A stretch of DNA of 64,000 bases from Engraulis encrasicolus (taxonomy: Eukaryota > Chordata > Actinopteri > Clupeiformes > Engraulidae). A program made the position numbers and the translations under genes. How positions within the stretch are numbered: position 1 is the first letter of the stretch; each line of letters starts with the position of its first letter. Positions 46,513 through 59,886 of this stretch are shown here, piece after piece. The stretch covers positions 29,615,579 to 29,679,578 of the forward strand of contig NC_085876.1 of NCBI RefSeq assembly GCF_034702125.1. The letters are read 5' to 3'. The notes beneath the pieces were generated by a model. The model did no database searches, was not told the DNA's origin, and saw nothing but the letters and a program-made list of their open reading frames with translations.

Positions 46513-47577
46513 TGTGTGGGGTGGGGGTGGGGGGGGTATGTGTAGGGGCTGGGGCAGTGGGGCTTTGATTGACACTAGAGCAATAGCAGAACTACGCACA
46601 CACCTAAGCTCTCGTCTCTTGTGTGTCTAGAGACCCCCTGCTGAGAATGGTGTCAGTGAACGTGCGCAGGTGCCGTTGGAAAAGGGGACAGAGAGATGAG
46701 AAAAATCCCTCCATTCTTTCCACAATTTTGAATGGCTGCTGTGAGCTGATAGTTTTTTCAATCGTTACAAAAATCCATACCTGGGTGCAACATAGTGTGA
46801 AGATGACCTGTGTACCAATATTTTGAAAATTGGGAGTACAGTTAAAAAGATACAGGCAAAAATGTAACTAAAATTTTGACCTGCTGGTGGCGCTACAGAG
46901 TTTGAGCTGGGGATTTGATTTTTTTTGTGGTGGGTTATGGGATGGACTTCTGTGTGTGTAAAGAATCCTAGCCTAATTCGACAAACGGTTACTGAGATAT
47001 GACCTCACTTCCTGTTTTGCCACTTTTACGACAATTTTGATTGGCTGTCACGGCTAAACGATAAAAGATATCCAATATTCCTTGAGACCCCATGTGTAGC
47101 TCAGTCCAGAGATACTATGTACGAAGTTTCGGGCGAATTGATCAGTGCGGGAAAAATAGCATTTTTATTGAATTTTACAAAATTCAAAATTGCGGGAAAA
47201 CTATACACGCAGGGTACAATATCATCACTAGTTCTCGGATTTGTCCTGGGCCAAGGATTCCAGGGATACCACATTTTTGAAAATTGGACCAGCGGTTCAA
47301 AAGTTACAAGCAGAAATGTACCTGCAACTTTGACCTGCTGGTGGCGCTAGAGCGTTGGGGCTGGGGACCTATAAATCGCTGCGGGTAATGTTGATGCTGC
47401 CTCGAATATGTGTGCCAATTTTCACAACTTTCCTATGTACGGTTCTATGGGCTGCCATAGACTTGCAGAGGGAGAAGAATTTTGACTGGAGTCAATGAGG
47501 GAACTAAAACACTAGGGGCCTTCGCCAGCTTCTCTGCTTGGCCCCTAATTATTAAAAATATATAAAAAAATGCCAAA

Positions 47578-48085
47578 CAGGTGACGTCAACACAGCAAAA
47601 CTGAGGGCCCCACATGTTTCAACAAGCTTATTTTTCTGTCTATTTTCAAGTAAAAATACCCAGTCAGTCGAATCAATTTTAATTGATACAAGCAATACAA
47701 GAGAGATTTTCTTGATCTGATAATGGGTCACTTGGTCAGCATATCTAATTATCTGGGTGAAACAGTGACACACAAAGTAAAACTAAAAGTGAAAAACCCT
47801 GCCACATACTCTCTCCAACACAGGTTTGACCTCTCCAAGTAACTGGCTATGACTCAATATCAGATCAAGAAAATGTCTGTAAAATGCTTGTATTGGCAAG
47901 TGTTTAAAACTAGATTTAGGTCTCAAAATTCTAGTTCTAAAATTCTAGCTAGTGAGTTATTGGAGGACTTTAATGTTCAATTAGGATTGACATGACTGAC
48001 TGGGCATTTTTATTTGAAAATAGACAAAAATAAGCTTATTGAATTGTGAGGGGCCATCAGTTGTGCCGTGTTGACATCAGGTGGA
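47578..48085. mobile_element. MITE with about 90-bp inverted repeats, nested in the Tc1-type element
   Basis: The left GTCAACACAGCAAAACTGA...GGGCCCC...AAGCTTATTTTTCTGTCTATTTTCAA and its inverse at 47992-48085 share most bases, including ACCCAGTCAGTC/GACTGACTGGG at the inner ends. There is no coding capacity. Confidence 0.6.
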
Positions 48086-48625
48086 TAGACCGCTGACATT
48101 GCTGTTGGACAACAGCTAGAATTATATTTTTTTGGTAAGCATGTAATTCTCCATGTGTTCAAGCACAGTTTTGATGCCCTGCATGAAAATACACAATGAA
48201 AATCCACGAAAATAAAGAGAATGCATGAATGAGAAGATGAGTCCACACTTTTTGCCTGTACTGTATGTCTATAGGCCTACAGTATTTAATTTGTTTTACC
48301 TGCATCACCAGCTGGAATGTCATCAGGAAACCGTGGTTTGTAGATAACTTCTGAATATATATCAGTGTGGAGTAGATTGATATGTTAGTATTCCAAAGAA
48401 AGTCCAGTCAGCAATATCAAAACATTATCTAATACATTATTAGCAAAAACAAAAAAAAGACATCTGAGTTGAGGGTTTCATTTCAGAGCTCATGCGGTGA
48501 CTACAAGGAAACAGGAAGTCTGTAAAGAAAAGCAACCTCATGCGAGGTGAAAAAAAGCAACTGGGCGGATATAACGCCTTACACTTTCAGCATCTCAATG
48601 CTGTTAACTTACCAGACACGGGAAC

Positions 48626-48919
48626 TAGGGCTGTTATGACAACAAATTTTGCTGGACGATAAATTGGCCAAGACATTATTGAGATAAATAATAATATTGA
48701 CGTTCTTGTGGTCATTTTCGAACAATATAATGACAATGGGAACAAAAAGTGAATACAACCTTTCTAATTTTGAAAGCATCGTGGCAGGGGGTGCTTGATA
48801 GATAGATAGATCGATAGTTAGATAGATAGATAGGGCAGACAGATAGACTGAATATAGAAAATACACCAATGTTTAAGCGTCATTGTGCTGAATGAAATGT
48901 GCCCATTCATCTCTTGGGT

Positions 48920-48950
<31 letters not shown>

Positions 48951-49015
48951 CAAGGAAAACAAAGAAGCACGCAAATATAACTTATCATGGCCAAAAAAGT
49001 TATCATTCTTGTTAA
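48626..49015. repeat. hAT-like fragment and (GATA)n/(GA)n tracts
   Basis: ACTAGGGCTGTTATGACAAC and GGACGATAAATTGG at the left resemble hAT-type fish repeats. (GATA)n lies at 48797-48835 and (GA)n at 48919-48947. Confidence 0.5.
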
Positions 49016-49033
49016 AACGTATTGTACGATATA

Positions 49034-49862
49034 CACTTACCGGCCGCTTCATTAGGAACACCTCTCTAATACTGGATTGGACCCCTTTTGCCTTCAGAAC
49101 TGCCTGAACTGTTGTACTAAGAAAATATCCTTATGCCATTATATCCCCAGCCTGAAATGTTGATGTAAGGCAGGGTTGACCCATGTTTTCATGTTGTTGA
49201 CGCCAAGTTCTGACCATTCCACCTGAGTGTTGCAGATATCAGGACTCATCAGACCAGGCAACGTTTTCCAATCTTCTAGTGTCATTTATGGTGAGCCTGT
49301 CCAGATTGTTGCCTCATTTTACTGTTCTTAGCTGACAGGAGTGGCACCAAATGTGGTTTTCTGCTGCTACAGCCCATTTGCCTCAAGATTTGATGTGCTG
49401 TGAATCAGGGATTCTCTTATGCATACCTTGGTTGTAATGAGTGGTTATTTGACTTAAATGTTGCCTTTGTATCAGCTCAAACCAGTTTGGCCATTTTCCT
49501 CTGACCGCTGCTATCAACAAGGCATGTTTGCCCACAGAATCACTGCTGTCTGGATTTTTTTTCTTTTTCGTATCATTCTTTGTAAACTCTAGAGATAGTT
49601 GTGTGTGAAAATCCCAGACGATCAGTATTTTCTGAAATACTCACTCAAATCAAGCCCCTTCGGCTTGACAGCCATGCCATGTTCAAAATCATTTAAATAA
49701 CCTTTCTTCCCAATTATGATGCTCGGTTTGAACTGCATTAGATCATCTCGACCATGTCTACATGCACACATGTATTGAGTTGCCACCATGTAATTGGCTG
49801 ATCAGAAATTTGCGTCAATGTGCAGTTGTAACAGGTGTTCCTAATGTAGTGGCCGGTGAGTG
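49034..49862. mobile_element. MITE with CACTYACCGGCC termini
   Basis: Left CACTTACCGGCCGCTTCATT and AGGAACACCT; right, inverted, CACTCACCGGCCACTACATT and AGGAACACCT. Both sides are flanked by TATA (49030-49033 and 49863-49866), so the target duplication is TATA or TA. 829 bp, no intact ORF. Confidence 0.8.
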
Positions 49863-49914
49863 TATATTGATCTATTGAATATTGTGACCGAGTACTCTTC
49901 AACACACCGTGCCT

Positions 49915-50140
49915 AATGTACAAAATGAAATTGCATTTATGCCTCACCCCTCAGCCCCAAATGGCACCCCAGGGGAGCAGTGCAGCGGGACGGTACCATG
50001 CTCAGGGTACCTCAGTCATGGGGGAGGATGATGGGAGAGAACTGGTTGATTACTCCAACCTGGCATGTGTCGAGAGTTGAACTGGCAACCTTTGGGCCAC
50101 AAGTCTGACGCCCTAACCGCTTACCCATGACTGCCCTTGA
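49915..50140 (-). repeat. tRNA-derived SINE, family B
   Basis: Minus orientation: GGGCAGTCATGGGTAAGCGG and TTAGGGCGTCAGACTTG (box A region), box B-like AGTTCAACTCTCG, then the GGTACCCTGAGCATGG body, truncated at GCATAAATGCAATTTCATTT. Confidence 0.7.
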
Positions 50141-52030
50141 ATGTGATTGGCATAACCACTCCTGAGTGGTGGGCGTTGGTGGGTATGAGTGATTGGGATC
50201 GCTCTGTCTTGTTATGGTGTCTGGCATCTGATGAGTAGTAATTATAATAACCATGGAAAAAATGAAATGAATGTGAACCACAGCATGTGCCTCATCATGT
50301 TTGCGTATTAGCATCACATTACATGTACGTGTGGTTGTAAACATCATGTATTCCTATGCTTAATACAGAGATCTTCTGGTGGGTTTGATGACGGCAGCAG
50401 AACCCAGCAGGGTAGTTGTTACACATAGATGGTGATAAGAAGATGCTGTACTGTAGCTAGCCGCATGAAAATAGATAAGCGGCTGAGATATCAAAGTTAA
50501 TTGCCTATAATTTGAAAATGATAAGTGTGCTGTTACTGTAGTGTAGAGAGATAGACATTATCTTGAGCATTTGATGCAATGGTTGTGATCACACAGGATT
50601 CAGTCCAGGGTCAAACTTTATTTTGTCTCGCTGCAATTTGGAATAAACTGCCGCCAACCCTGTAAGTTTGAGGGCAAGAGCAAAGCTTTTTTTTCATGTG
50701 TCCTAAATCCAGCTGGTTCAGAGAGCCACATGCTCGCTCCTACTGTGCTGCCACACCAATTAGTACATTTCACCAGCCAACTAATGCGAAGTTGGCAGGA
50801 GAGAGCACGTCTGAGTAAGCAGCACTCTGTTTTGATCTTTTAATTGTCTATCGATTGGCCCTTAAAGCCAGGCTCCTGATTGCCTCTTCCTCAGTCACGC
50901 TGACCGGCCATTGATTGGCCCTAACCGCCTTGCTGCCTTAATTGGCTGTTCAGAGTCCAGGCTGGTTCCTAATTGGCTGTTCCGAGTCCTGGCTGTCCCT
51001 TAATTGGCTGGCTGGCCTGATTGGCTTGCTCCTCATGCCTAGCGTATTACATGGTGCCCCCTTGTCCTTCTTTACACAGCCATCATATCAAACTGCGCTA
51101 CAGTGCATGGATGTTATGCCCTACCTGTTCTAGCCTAATTATCATCGACTTTCAAATTTCTTCGAGACTTTGTCAGACCAAGAGCATAACAATTAAAATT
51201 TCCCAAACGGCATGGTTGACCTGCCTCCTTTTGGTTTGCCTATGGTTGCTTAACGACAAAGTGGGAGGAGTTCCCATATTTTCGGGGACTCAGAAAGTAC
51301 TTGCATTGCTCTTGACCTGGCTAGTTGCAACGCTGAACGTGTTGCGTCACTAGGTGGGCACAGCCTGGCTAACCTGTTCTGCTGATATGGCCTAACCTGT
51401 CGAGCTGGGCCACCAAGCCACTACATCGTGCCCCTGTGTTTTCAATACGGATAACCCATCAATCGGAGCTACCAAGCCTCTGTTTGCACCCCTGTCCACA
51501 GCCATACAGTACAGTAATGCGCACTTCCTGGAACTAGTTTGGAACTATGCCAAGGCTCCATCAGCCACCATCTTTGTGTAAAAATGGAACACGGGGTCAG
51601 TGGGATTAGCCTAACTCTTGCTTCCATGGCTCTTATGTAACCTTGTCCTCCTGGCTCCCCCTGCCATCAATGATCTGGTTGGATCAGAGTCCTGATAGAA
51701 GGCTGACAGCCCCCCTTCGCATGTGAGAGTTTTATAATTTACATTTCTTTATATTGAGGACGTAATCACGCAAGAGTGCTGCAAAGGCTGTCCTTTTCTG
51801 AATTTTGGATTTAGACTTGGATATTGACTATTGACTTTAGGTGTGATTGGGTAGTACGAGTGACAAAGGCATTTTTTTCTATGTTTGCACAGTTACTTCA
51901 CTTTGCTTTTGCAGGGCAGAGTGTTGGAATTTCTCTAGTGGAAATTTACTGACTAGTCTGCTCTGCAGTCAGTCAGTCAGTTTACAAAGGTCCCTTCATT
52001 CTCAATGGGTTCCTTTTTTCAGTCACGACA
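50141..52030. other. Intron stretch without recognised gene
   Basis: No coding sequence is supported. A short tandem AATTGGCTG-containing repeat occupies 50935-51025. Confidence 0.4.
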
Positions 52031-52036
52031 GGAGTA

Positions 52037-52204
<168 letters not shown>

Positions 52205-53680
52205 AGAGAGACCAAAGGTCAGTGGATTGGCTGTGGAGAGTTCAGTCCAGTTGCCGACAACAAAACCTTTTTTCACCACCTATGCCAACAACCGGCTACC
52301 GAGTATGCTACCCAAAGAGTGTAATGTAGTGAGTCTGCTCTCTGCTGAATATGCTGCCTAGAGAGCCAGCTACCGAGTATATACTACCTAGAGCAGTGAT
52401 TCTGCAACTTGGGCTGACTGGTGGGACCTGAATGTATTCCATGTGGGCCTTGAAATAATTTTCTAAAAATCTAAATGTGTGTGTGTGTGTGTGTTGCTGT
52501 TGGTGGCCTATTTATTGGAGTTTTATTGTTTTGTGGGTGAGAGGTGGGCCCTGAACATTTGTGAGCACTTCAAGTGGGCCCCAAGTTGGAAAAGGTTGGG
52601 AAAGCCCCTGACATGGAGAGTATGCTCTGTGGTGAGTATGCTACCCAGAGAGTAAGAGGTGACCTATCTGGAACGCCACCAGGCGCTTTTATATAACGCC
52701 AAGCGCTTTGATAAGGGTTGTTGTCTGTCAGTGTCGACTGCATCTTCCGCCGTCACCTAGATAGCTTGTTGAGGTCTGATTGCTGTACGCTGTCTGCCGT
52801 CACCTAGATAGGGTGCGTGAGATCTGATTGTCTGGTGTAGACCTAAGGCTACTGTGCTGCGGTGGAATGCGTCCGGTTGCCAAGTGGGTCAGGCGAGCCG
52901 GAGCAGCGCGTGTGATCTCTGGTCGCAGTAACCGCTGGTGTGTTGTTTACTAGCTCGAAGGCTACGCTGCCCTACAAAGGCAAATTGTAGTAACTGCGCC
53001 AACGTTTGACACTGAGGAAAAAAGCCTTCAAAGCATTAGGTTGGATGGAACTTCAAAAAGACTTGGCCATTAGGTTGGATATTGTGGTTAATTAATACAA
53101 ATTTGACATGGAAACATCTTTAAAATGGGAAGACGGCTTTGTCACAAGATAATGGAAGTTTTATGAAAACCTTTTTCAGTCTAAACGCAATTTTGACAAA
53201 ATGTGTAGTTTACTGCACTTTGCCTTTTGTATGGCAGTATACTGTAGGTGAAGCAATCCTGTGGGCGCTGGACTGCTCAGGAAGATGAGAGGAGACGAGT
53301 GGAGTGGAGATTAGGGGAAAGGGAGAGAGGAACCAGTTGGTAAAGTTTATGATCTGCTCTGCAGCCATTTCTGCCAGTCAGGGGGGAGGGGGAGGGAGAG
53401 AGGGGGAGAGGGGGAGAGGGGGAGAGGGAGATCTGCATTTCTCCTGCTACGCCTTGCATGGTGTCTCAAGACAGAGCAACTGGAATAACAAGACTGGGCT
53501 TCACACTTGTGCACTGAGACTGGGCCTCACAGTTGTGTGTGAAGAGCTTGGTAACTCTGCAAGCGAGGTCAAGGAGGCATGGTGACAACCGTGGTTTAGT
53601 GTGTCACAGGCTAGCACAAGGGTCTTCTGTCCTCTTACTTTGGGTTTTTTGTCAGTCACTCTCATTGTACACTGTGTGCA
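52205..53680. other. Intron stretch with small duplications, no gene
   Basis: A ~50-bp tandem duplication of a CCGTCACCTAGATAG...TCTGATTG unit lies at 52747-52832. A diverged hAT-like region (GTGATTCTGCAACTTGGGC...) lies near 52396-52610, and a GGGGAGAG tract at 53384-53431. Confidence 0.4.
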
Positions 53681-53830
53681 GAATTATTAGGCAAGCAAGT
53701 TTTTTGACCAACACCGACCTTTATGAACATGAAAACACATCGGATTTAAGCTTTCCAGGTCTGCACATTTGTATAAAAAAGAGAGAGTGCCCGAACACTC
53801 TGTCAGGTGTGCATATTTATTAGGCACACC
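53681..53830. repeat. Dispersed repeat end (CAGAATTATTAGGCAAGCAAG)
   Basis: GTGTGCAGAATTATTAGGCA is a recurrent terminal sequence of fish DNA elements. A related TATTTATTAGGCACACC occurs at 53814-53830. Only a remnant is present. Confidence 0.45.
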
Positions 53831-53841
53831 TAGGAGGGATG

Positions 53842-53929
53842 TAGCCTGGTTCACACCAGACGGTGTATGTGTAGCTTTGGCGCCCCCTGGCCGAAGCTAC
53901 ACACACACCGTCTGGTGTGAACCAGGCTA
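53842..53929. mobile_element. 88-nt palindromic miniature element
   Basis: Two arms of about 36 nt (TAGCCTGGTTCACACCAGAC... and its inverse) pair with a single mismatch around a 15-nt GC-rich loop (TGGCGCCCCCTGGCC). Direct repeats GGAGGGATG flank it exactly (53833-53841 and 53930-53938). The size fits a MITE with a 9-bp duplication; the superfamily is not assigned. Confidence 0.75.
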
Positions 53930-53948
53930 GGAGGGATGTGGCTGTCTT

Positions 53949-54135
53949 GAAATTAGATTTATTTTGAGGTTTTCAGGGTCATACAGTTTGGTGTTGGGAA
54001 ATATGCTTAGAATGAATGATGTGGTCAAAAAACTTGTTCACCTAATTAGATTTATTTTGAGGTTTTCGTGTTCGTACAGGTTGGTGTTGGAAAATATGCA
54101 TAGAATGAATGATCTGGTCAGAAACCAGTTTAGCC
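53949..54135. repeat. Tandem duplication, two units of about 93 bp
   Basis: AATTAGATTTATTTTGAGGT...TTGGTGTTGG...AGAATGAATGATNTGGTCA occurs twice in tandem. Confidence 0.75.
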
Positions 54136-55567
54136 TATACGTCTGCACACCCTCTATATCCCCTTACTTTGTTGATTTTTGGCAGTCGGTCATGGTTTGT
54201 GTAGTTAGTTAGTAAGATGAGAAGACAAATTGCCTCTGCCAGTTTCTTAGTTGTTTTGAATTATATAAATCGACTGTAGACTCAACAAACAAGTGTGTGC
54301 ACACTAGCGTAGAATCAACATGAAAGTCATTTTTTAAAATAGTTTTTGCGTATTAGTTTCAGTTTTGATGGTTAAACAGATAAAAAAAGGAACAACCTAA
54401 ACAACAGCTGCTGCTGTTGCTCTGTCGTTTCGGTTAGCTTGTGCAACCTCTTCTTTTTTTTTTAAACTCCTCAGTCACCTCCCAATCAATTAATTAACAC
54501 AAGCAACAACAAGAAGTAGAACAACAACAGTTAGCTCCTGCGATGTCCCCTTCTTGTCCTGGCCACATGTAGGTCAGTGACGACTCTCCCGCTGCGCCAC
54601 ATTTGCCCTCGGGCTCGCTGCCTACTGGGCTAAGCCTCACCCCTCACCTTTCAGTCCGATTAACACCCTGTGGGGTACGCTTCTTGACAACAAGGTATAG
54701 TCCCAGTCATTCAAGTCCCTTGAGCAGACCAGCTGAAGCTATTTAATAGTTGTATGACGTTCATTATGTCTCACTGTTAAATCAAGACTTTGTTTTTTCT
54801 TATGTTTCAGACATGTAAAATCTTGTCTTATCAAAAAAGGAGTCCAAGGCAGTCTTCATGTGCAAAAATATTAAAAAGCCTTTATTGAAGCATGGCTATT
54901 AGGTTTAAAAACATGAGGGCAGAGACTCAAACCTAAGAGCCATTTTTCAATAGGTAAATGAAGGTAAATGAAGCTGTGTTATGCTGGTTTTGTACATTTC
55001 ATTCAATGTACATGACAAGCTTGAGAGCACCTCAGACAGAATTGTTAGACAGAACTGTCTCTTTCACAGAGTTGTTACTGTAGTGAATTTCACCTGCCTC
55101 TCAAATCTGGCAAATGGACATTTACTGGCCTCTGAACAGACTTGGTCATAGGTTTAATTTACTTCATTATGGTTATGAACCCACCAAATTCTCTGCCACA
55201 CTGGGACATACTTGACCTCTGTGGAGTTTGCTACTTGGGCCATCTCACGTGAAATCAGATACTTTGGGACTTGACCGATTAAATTTGGTGTGCCTTTTTT
55301 TGTGACAAGGTATAACCCTAGAACTGTATTTCCATGAATCTGGCAACCCTACTGAGTAATAAACAGACTTAAAAAGTCTTAATTAAGAGGGCAGGACTCT
55401 AACCCTAATCCTAACCCTTCTCTAACGCATCACCTATCACTCCTCAGCTAATCAGCACCCCTGGGGTACTCTTCCTTGAGCCTTGACACAATGTGTAGTT
55501 CCAGCGGGCGATACAAGTCCCCTTACCAGACCAGTTGAAGCTGTTTATCAAACTCTTTGCATTTTCA
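54136..55567. other. Intron stretch without recognised gene
   Basis: No coding sequence. At 54800-54965 AATAAAGGCTTTTTAA (minus strand) with flanks resembles a retroelement 3' end. A partial SINE-like CGCTGCGCCAC region is at 54570-54620. Confidence 0.35.
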
Positions 55568-55695
55568 CCCTACCGTGACACTAGGGTTACCTGCGGCGAC
55601 CTAGATTTGATTCTGGCCCACATCATTTGCCGATCCCTCACCGTCTCTCTCCCCACGCACATTTCCTGCCTGTACTTCACTGTGGTAAATGTGGT
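55568..55695 (+). repeat. SINE family C, diverged
   Basis: TAGATTTGATTCTGGCCCAC (box B region) followed by TTTGCCGATCCCTCACC and CTCTCTCCCCACGCA matches the family C body. Confidence 0.5.
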
Positions 55696-55920
55696 AAATG
55701 TTTCTGTACCTGACGAGAGACAAAGAGCCAAGCACTCTTAACTGACTACAGAGTGTCACACATAATCATACTTGAACTCCCCTTGGCCAAACCTCGAAGA
55801 GTAGACATAGGTGTCTATTGCATGTACTGATTTAGTTTGTGCAGAACATAATCTTGTTTTATTAGATATTGACGAAGCTGATCTTTTGTTGATTTTGTGC
55901 GTGTGTAAATATGGAGATGA

Positions 55921-55922
<2 letters not shown>

Positions 55923-55968
<46 letters not shown>

Positions 55969-55976
55969 TGTCTCTC

Positions 55977-56034
<58 letters not shown>
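55923..56034. repeat. (TC)n microsatellite
   Basis: Interrupted CT tract of about 110 bp. Confidence 0.97.
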
Positions 56035-56039
<5 letters not shown>

Positions 56040-56188
56040 CTCTTACTTGTGCCTCCTGGGATTCTAAGTAAATATTTGAGAGTTGTTGGACAGGTGTCAC
56101 TTAGTGACATATGGAACTTGCATGTTGGCAAGCAACATCGTTTGACAAGTTGGTCATATCGTATTGTCTCCTCAAGGCTCACAGCAGG

Positions 56189-56324
<136 letters not shown>

Positions 56325-57639
56325 TTAAAGCCCTGTGTTGTCTATGGGGGCCACCATGCCCTGCCTACCTGCCTGTCTGATTCTGCCTGCCTACCCAGCA
56401 CAGTACCATAGATTGATGCTATAGCCAGGGATCATGAAAATAATACCCTGTATGACCTGTGTGTAGCTGTTTGTATGTTCTGGCTGTCTCTGTGTGTATG
56501 AGCAAGAGACAGAGTGGATTGCAATAGTGGACATTGCGTTAATCTGACATGTTGTCTGACTGGATAGATGGAATCTGTACTGTAATCTTCCAGGCTTTCA
56601 TGTGCTGCTGCATGCATGAAATTCATGAATTTTCAGATCCGGTTTCAACTAGAGGCAACACAAAAGTGGTGCAGATTAGATTATATCCATTGTGGTTTTG
56701 TTCTCTCACTTTGACATCAAAGAAAATTGCCAAAGAAAATGCTAATTATGTGTCTGGCAACAGTCTTCGCCACTCGTCAGCAGACTTCAACAGGCTTGCT
56801 GTTCAGAGTGTGCGGAGTTGGTTATGGGTTTTGCACAGTGAAGCTCTGTACTTGTTGTCAGAGTGAAGCTGTGCTTTCTGTTGTTGGGTGGGAGACATGA
56901 CGCCTTGTTTTTTCGTAACATTGGTTAAAAACCTACAAAACTGTTCTTTCTCCTCTTAAAAACAAATGTCAATAAAGAAGATATGGTACATTATGTTTCA
57001 TATTAGTCTTAGATGAGAAGAAACATCATGTTAAGATTTATGTAAAGGTTTATATGCCAAATATCCTGCGGTGTGACTGTAACATTAATGAAACCTGGAA
57101 TATAATATATATAAATTAACCAACAGCATTTTGAATAATGTATGAAGCATTTGGCACGATTGCATAAATATTAACTTGATTTTAAGATATGTGTATGTGA
57201 AAAAAATTCAAGACACTAATATTAACTACAAGTTCAATTTCGTAACACAAATTGCGTCCTGTGGGGCGACACGTGTGTCACTGTTTGTGAATGGGCAGCT
57301 GCAAGGCCAACTACAAGGGTCTTATAGACTGGCTCCTAACCAGTCAGTACCTCAGTTATTTGAGAGTGCTGTGGAAGTTCCATGGACCACTAAGTGCTTT
57401 ATTTTTTTCTATTTTTTTCCAATTTTTTTTCCATCATTTTTTTCAGGAATTGGACAGACTTTTTTTTTTTGCATTACGCCCTTAAACGTCAACCACCCTG
57501 TTACAGCCGGGCCAGTTCCAACAACTTGGCTGTGCATCAGCTGTTTTTCAACCTGCTATCTTGCTAAAATTGTATAGTTATTATGATCTTATACCCTCAG
57601 GCTTTGCCCTCCTCCTAACTGCAAAGCATGTGAGGAAAC

Positions 57640-57832
57640 TGTCACCTAGGCACATCCATAGTGGGTTTGAATCCCACCCTTACCTCTCCCTACACCTCCA
57701 TCCATGGCTGAAGTGCGGCCCTTGAGCACTTGCTCCAGGGACTGTAGCGAATTGCCTTGTATCTGTATGTCGTTATGGATGAAAATGTTAGCTAAGTGTA
57801 TTGTAATGCAGGGTTTTCCCCAGCACTTTATT
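57640..57832 (+). repeat. SINE family A, near full length
   Basis: Head with GTGGGTTTGAATCCCACCC (box B), then CTTACCTCTCCCTACACC, CCATCCATGGCTGAAGTG and the 3' end GTTAGCTAAGTGTATTGTAATG. Confidence 0.7.
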
Positions 57833-59847
57833 GCTAAGGCGGGCACCTTGACAAGAAACACCTACCACCTTGACTAGGTCCCCTGAAAAGACATATTATG
57901 TTTCATTTCATGTTGTGAATGTAATTTTAAAGTTGCTAAAGACAAAAAATATATACTTTTTACGGCCCACCACCTTGACAAATAAAAATTCTGGGGGAAA
58001 CACTATAATGTTATTGTGGATTTGAGGTTGCAACAGCCAAACGCATGGTAGTGAATCAGCAGTTCTGTAGAGCAGAAGTGAGTGAGTGGCTGAATGAAGA
58101 AACAAGACCTGCATACACCAGCAACTGAATGAACAAACAGGGGATTGAACTGTCAGTTTGTTTGTTTGTTTGTGCTGTGTTGCATGTGCATGTGCACGTG
58201 ACTGTTCACGCAAGATGAAGCCATGATGATTACTCCAAAAACATTTACAATACTTGTGGGCTGACGATCCAAAACAGTGTACGTATGTGCTTGTGTGTGT
58301 GTGTGAGTGAGTGAGTGGGTGTGTGAGAGAGATGAATAAGTTTTGCAGAGTCCAATTATATTAAAGTGTGTGTGTGTGTGTGTGTGTCTAAATGGAATAT
58401 CTGTATTAGTGACATGACATTAGACCCATTAAGCATATTTGGACAATTATCCAAATCAGTCTAAAACTATTTTCCAAAGCAATCTCCTTAATTATCATGC
58501 ATTTTTTTCTGTCTAAAAGCCCAAACAATGTAATTTCACTAATTCCAGTTTATCAAAATGGAACATTGTTCTGGTTTGTTAGTTTATTGTACATTCAGAC
58601 TGTTGTGTTGTTTGGCCTCTCAGTGGCCTCAGTAGATAGCCTGCTAATGAACTACAGAGTGGAGTAGGCAGATGTTCATCTGATGTACTGTATGCATTAG
58701 GGCTGCTCCATGTTCAGGTATTTTGGGCATTCGTGGACGTTTCAGTCTTTTCTGTATTGGATGATGGCTCATGAGATTATGTTAGGGCCACTCCAGTGGG
58801 CATTTGTCCCAATGGAAAGTCGCTCGCTCACTGGCTCACACGCTCGGAGACAAGCAGACAAGCAGACAAGCAGACTCCCACACACCCTCCTTTGAGCATA
58901 TGGCCCATAGAGAGGCAAAGACAAATTTGTGAGCAACCAAACCCATATATTTTTGAATGAGTTGGAAATCAACCTACCCTACAGTCTTCTGCCTCAATCT
59001 AATCCTGTATTATATTCAGGGCTCTAAATTACCGGTAACTGTTTTCATCACCAGCCAAAATGGGTAGTAGATGTTGATCTTACTGGCCAAACACACACTC
59101 ACTAATGGGTCAAAGGGGCTAGTAAGTTGGTCTTTTCTGCCAGGCAAACTGAAATTTCGCCAGCATTTGGCCAGTTGGCTGGTGTTTATTTAGATCACAA
59201 AAAACAGTGTCAGACTTCATTGTCACCTCAAGCGATACCAACTTCTGCTATGGCCCATGGGCTTAATGTATTCTTTTTATCAAGTGGTTGTCCTACTCGG
59301 TCGATTGCACCAGTAGTATATTTACTGTCTTTATTTTTAGTGTGACGTCCTAGTTCTACTCGATAGAGAGGGAATAGTGGTGGCCGTTGAGCAGCATGGG
59401 TGGACTGGACATTGCTCTACTTGTCTCATCTCAGGAGTGGGGTGGAGTGGGTTTTAGTTTGATTGCACATTTATTATTTTTAGTGTTAAGTAAGTGATAT
59501 TTGCTAACTGTCCTACTCGACAGAGAAAGGACGAGTAATGCCGCTCATTGGCTCATGGCTCAATTGGCCGTGGGCGAACATTAGCTTCCTCTTGTCTTGT
59601 CTCGTCTTGTCTCGATCTCGCTCTTTGATTCTCTGACCTGTAATCCTCTCAGCCAGCTTTTGGTCAGATTAGACCCAATACAGTCACAACAGTGGCTAGA
59701 CACAGCAGGGGCGCTGCACTGCACTACACTACAGTGCACTACCTGGACACTACTGTGTGTCCGGTCCTATGAGCGGCATGAGGTCAGATTGACGAGTAGC
59801 CACTTTAGTCACACACACACATACCGTACACAGCACTCAGTGGCACC
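57833..59847. other. Intron stretch without recognised gene
   Basis: No coding sequence is supported. GGGCTCTAAATTACCGGTAAC with ACTGGCCAAACACAC at 59019-59160 is a remnant of a dispersed fish repeat. A (GCAGACAA) run is at 58853-58872. Confidence 0.35.
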
Positions 59848-59886
59848 ATGCATCGCTTCAGCTTCTACAAACTCGCTTCTGAAACG
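59848..59886 (+). other. Possible alternative first exon of akap9
   Basis: An ATG in good context (GGCACCATGC) opens MHRFSFYKLASET and meets a donor ACG/GTATGT in phase 0. That is the same phase as akap9 exon 1, and 550 bp upstream of exon 2. Splicing would join it in frame to LAEYRQRKAQ. No transcript evidence is available and it may be chance. Confidence 0.2.
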
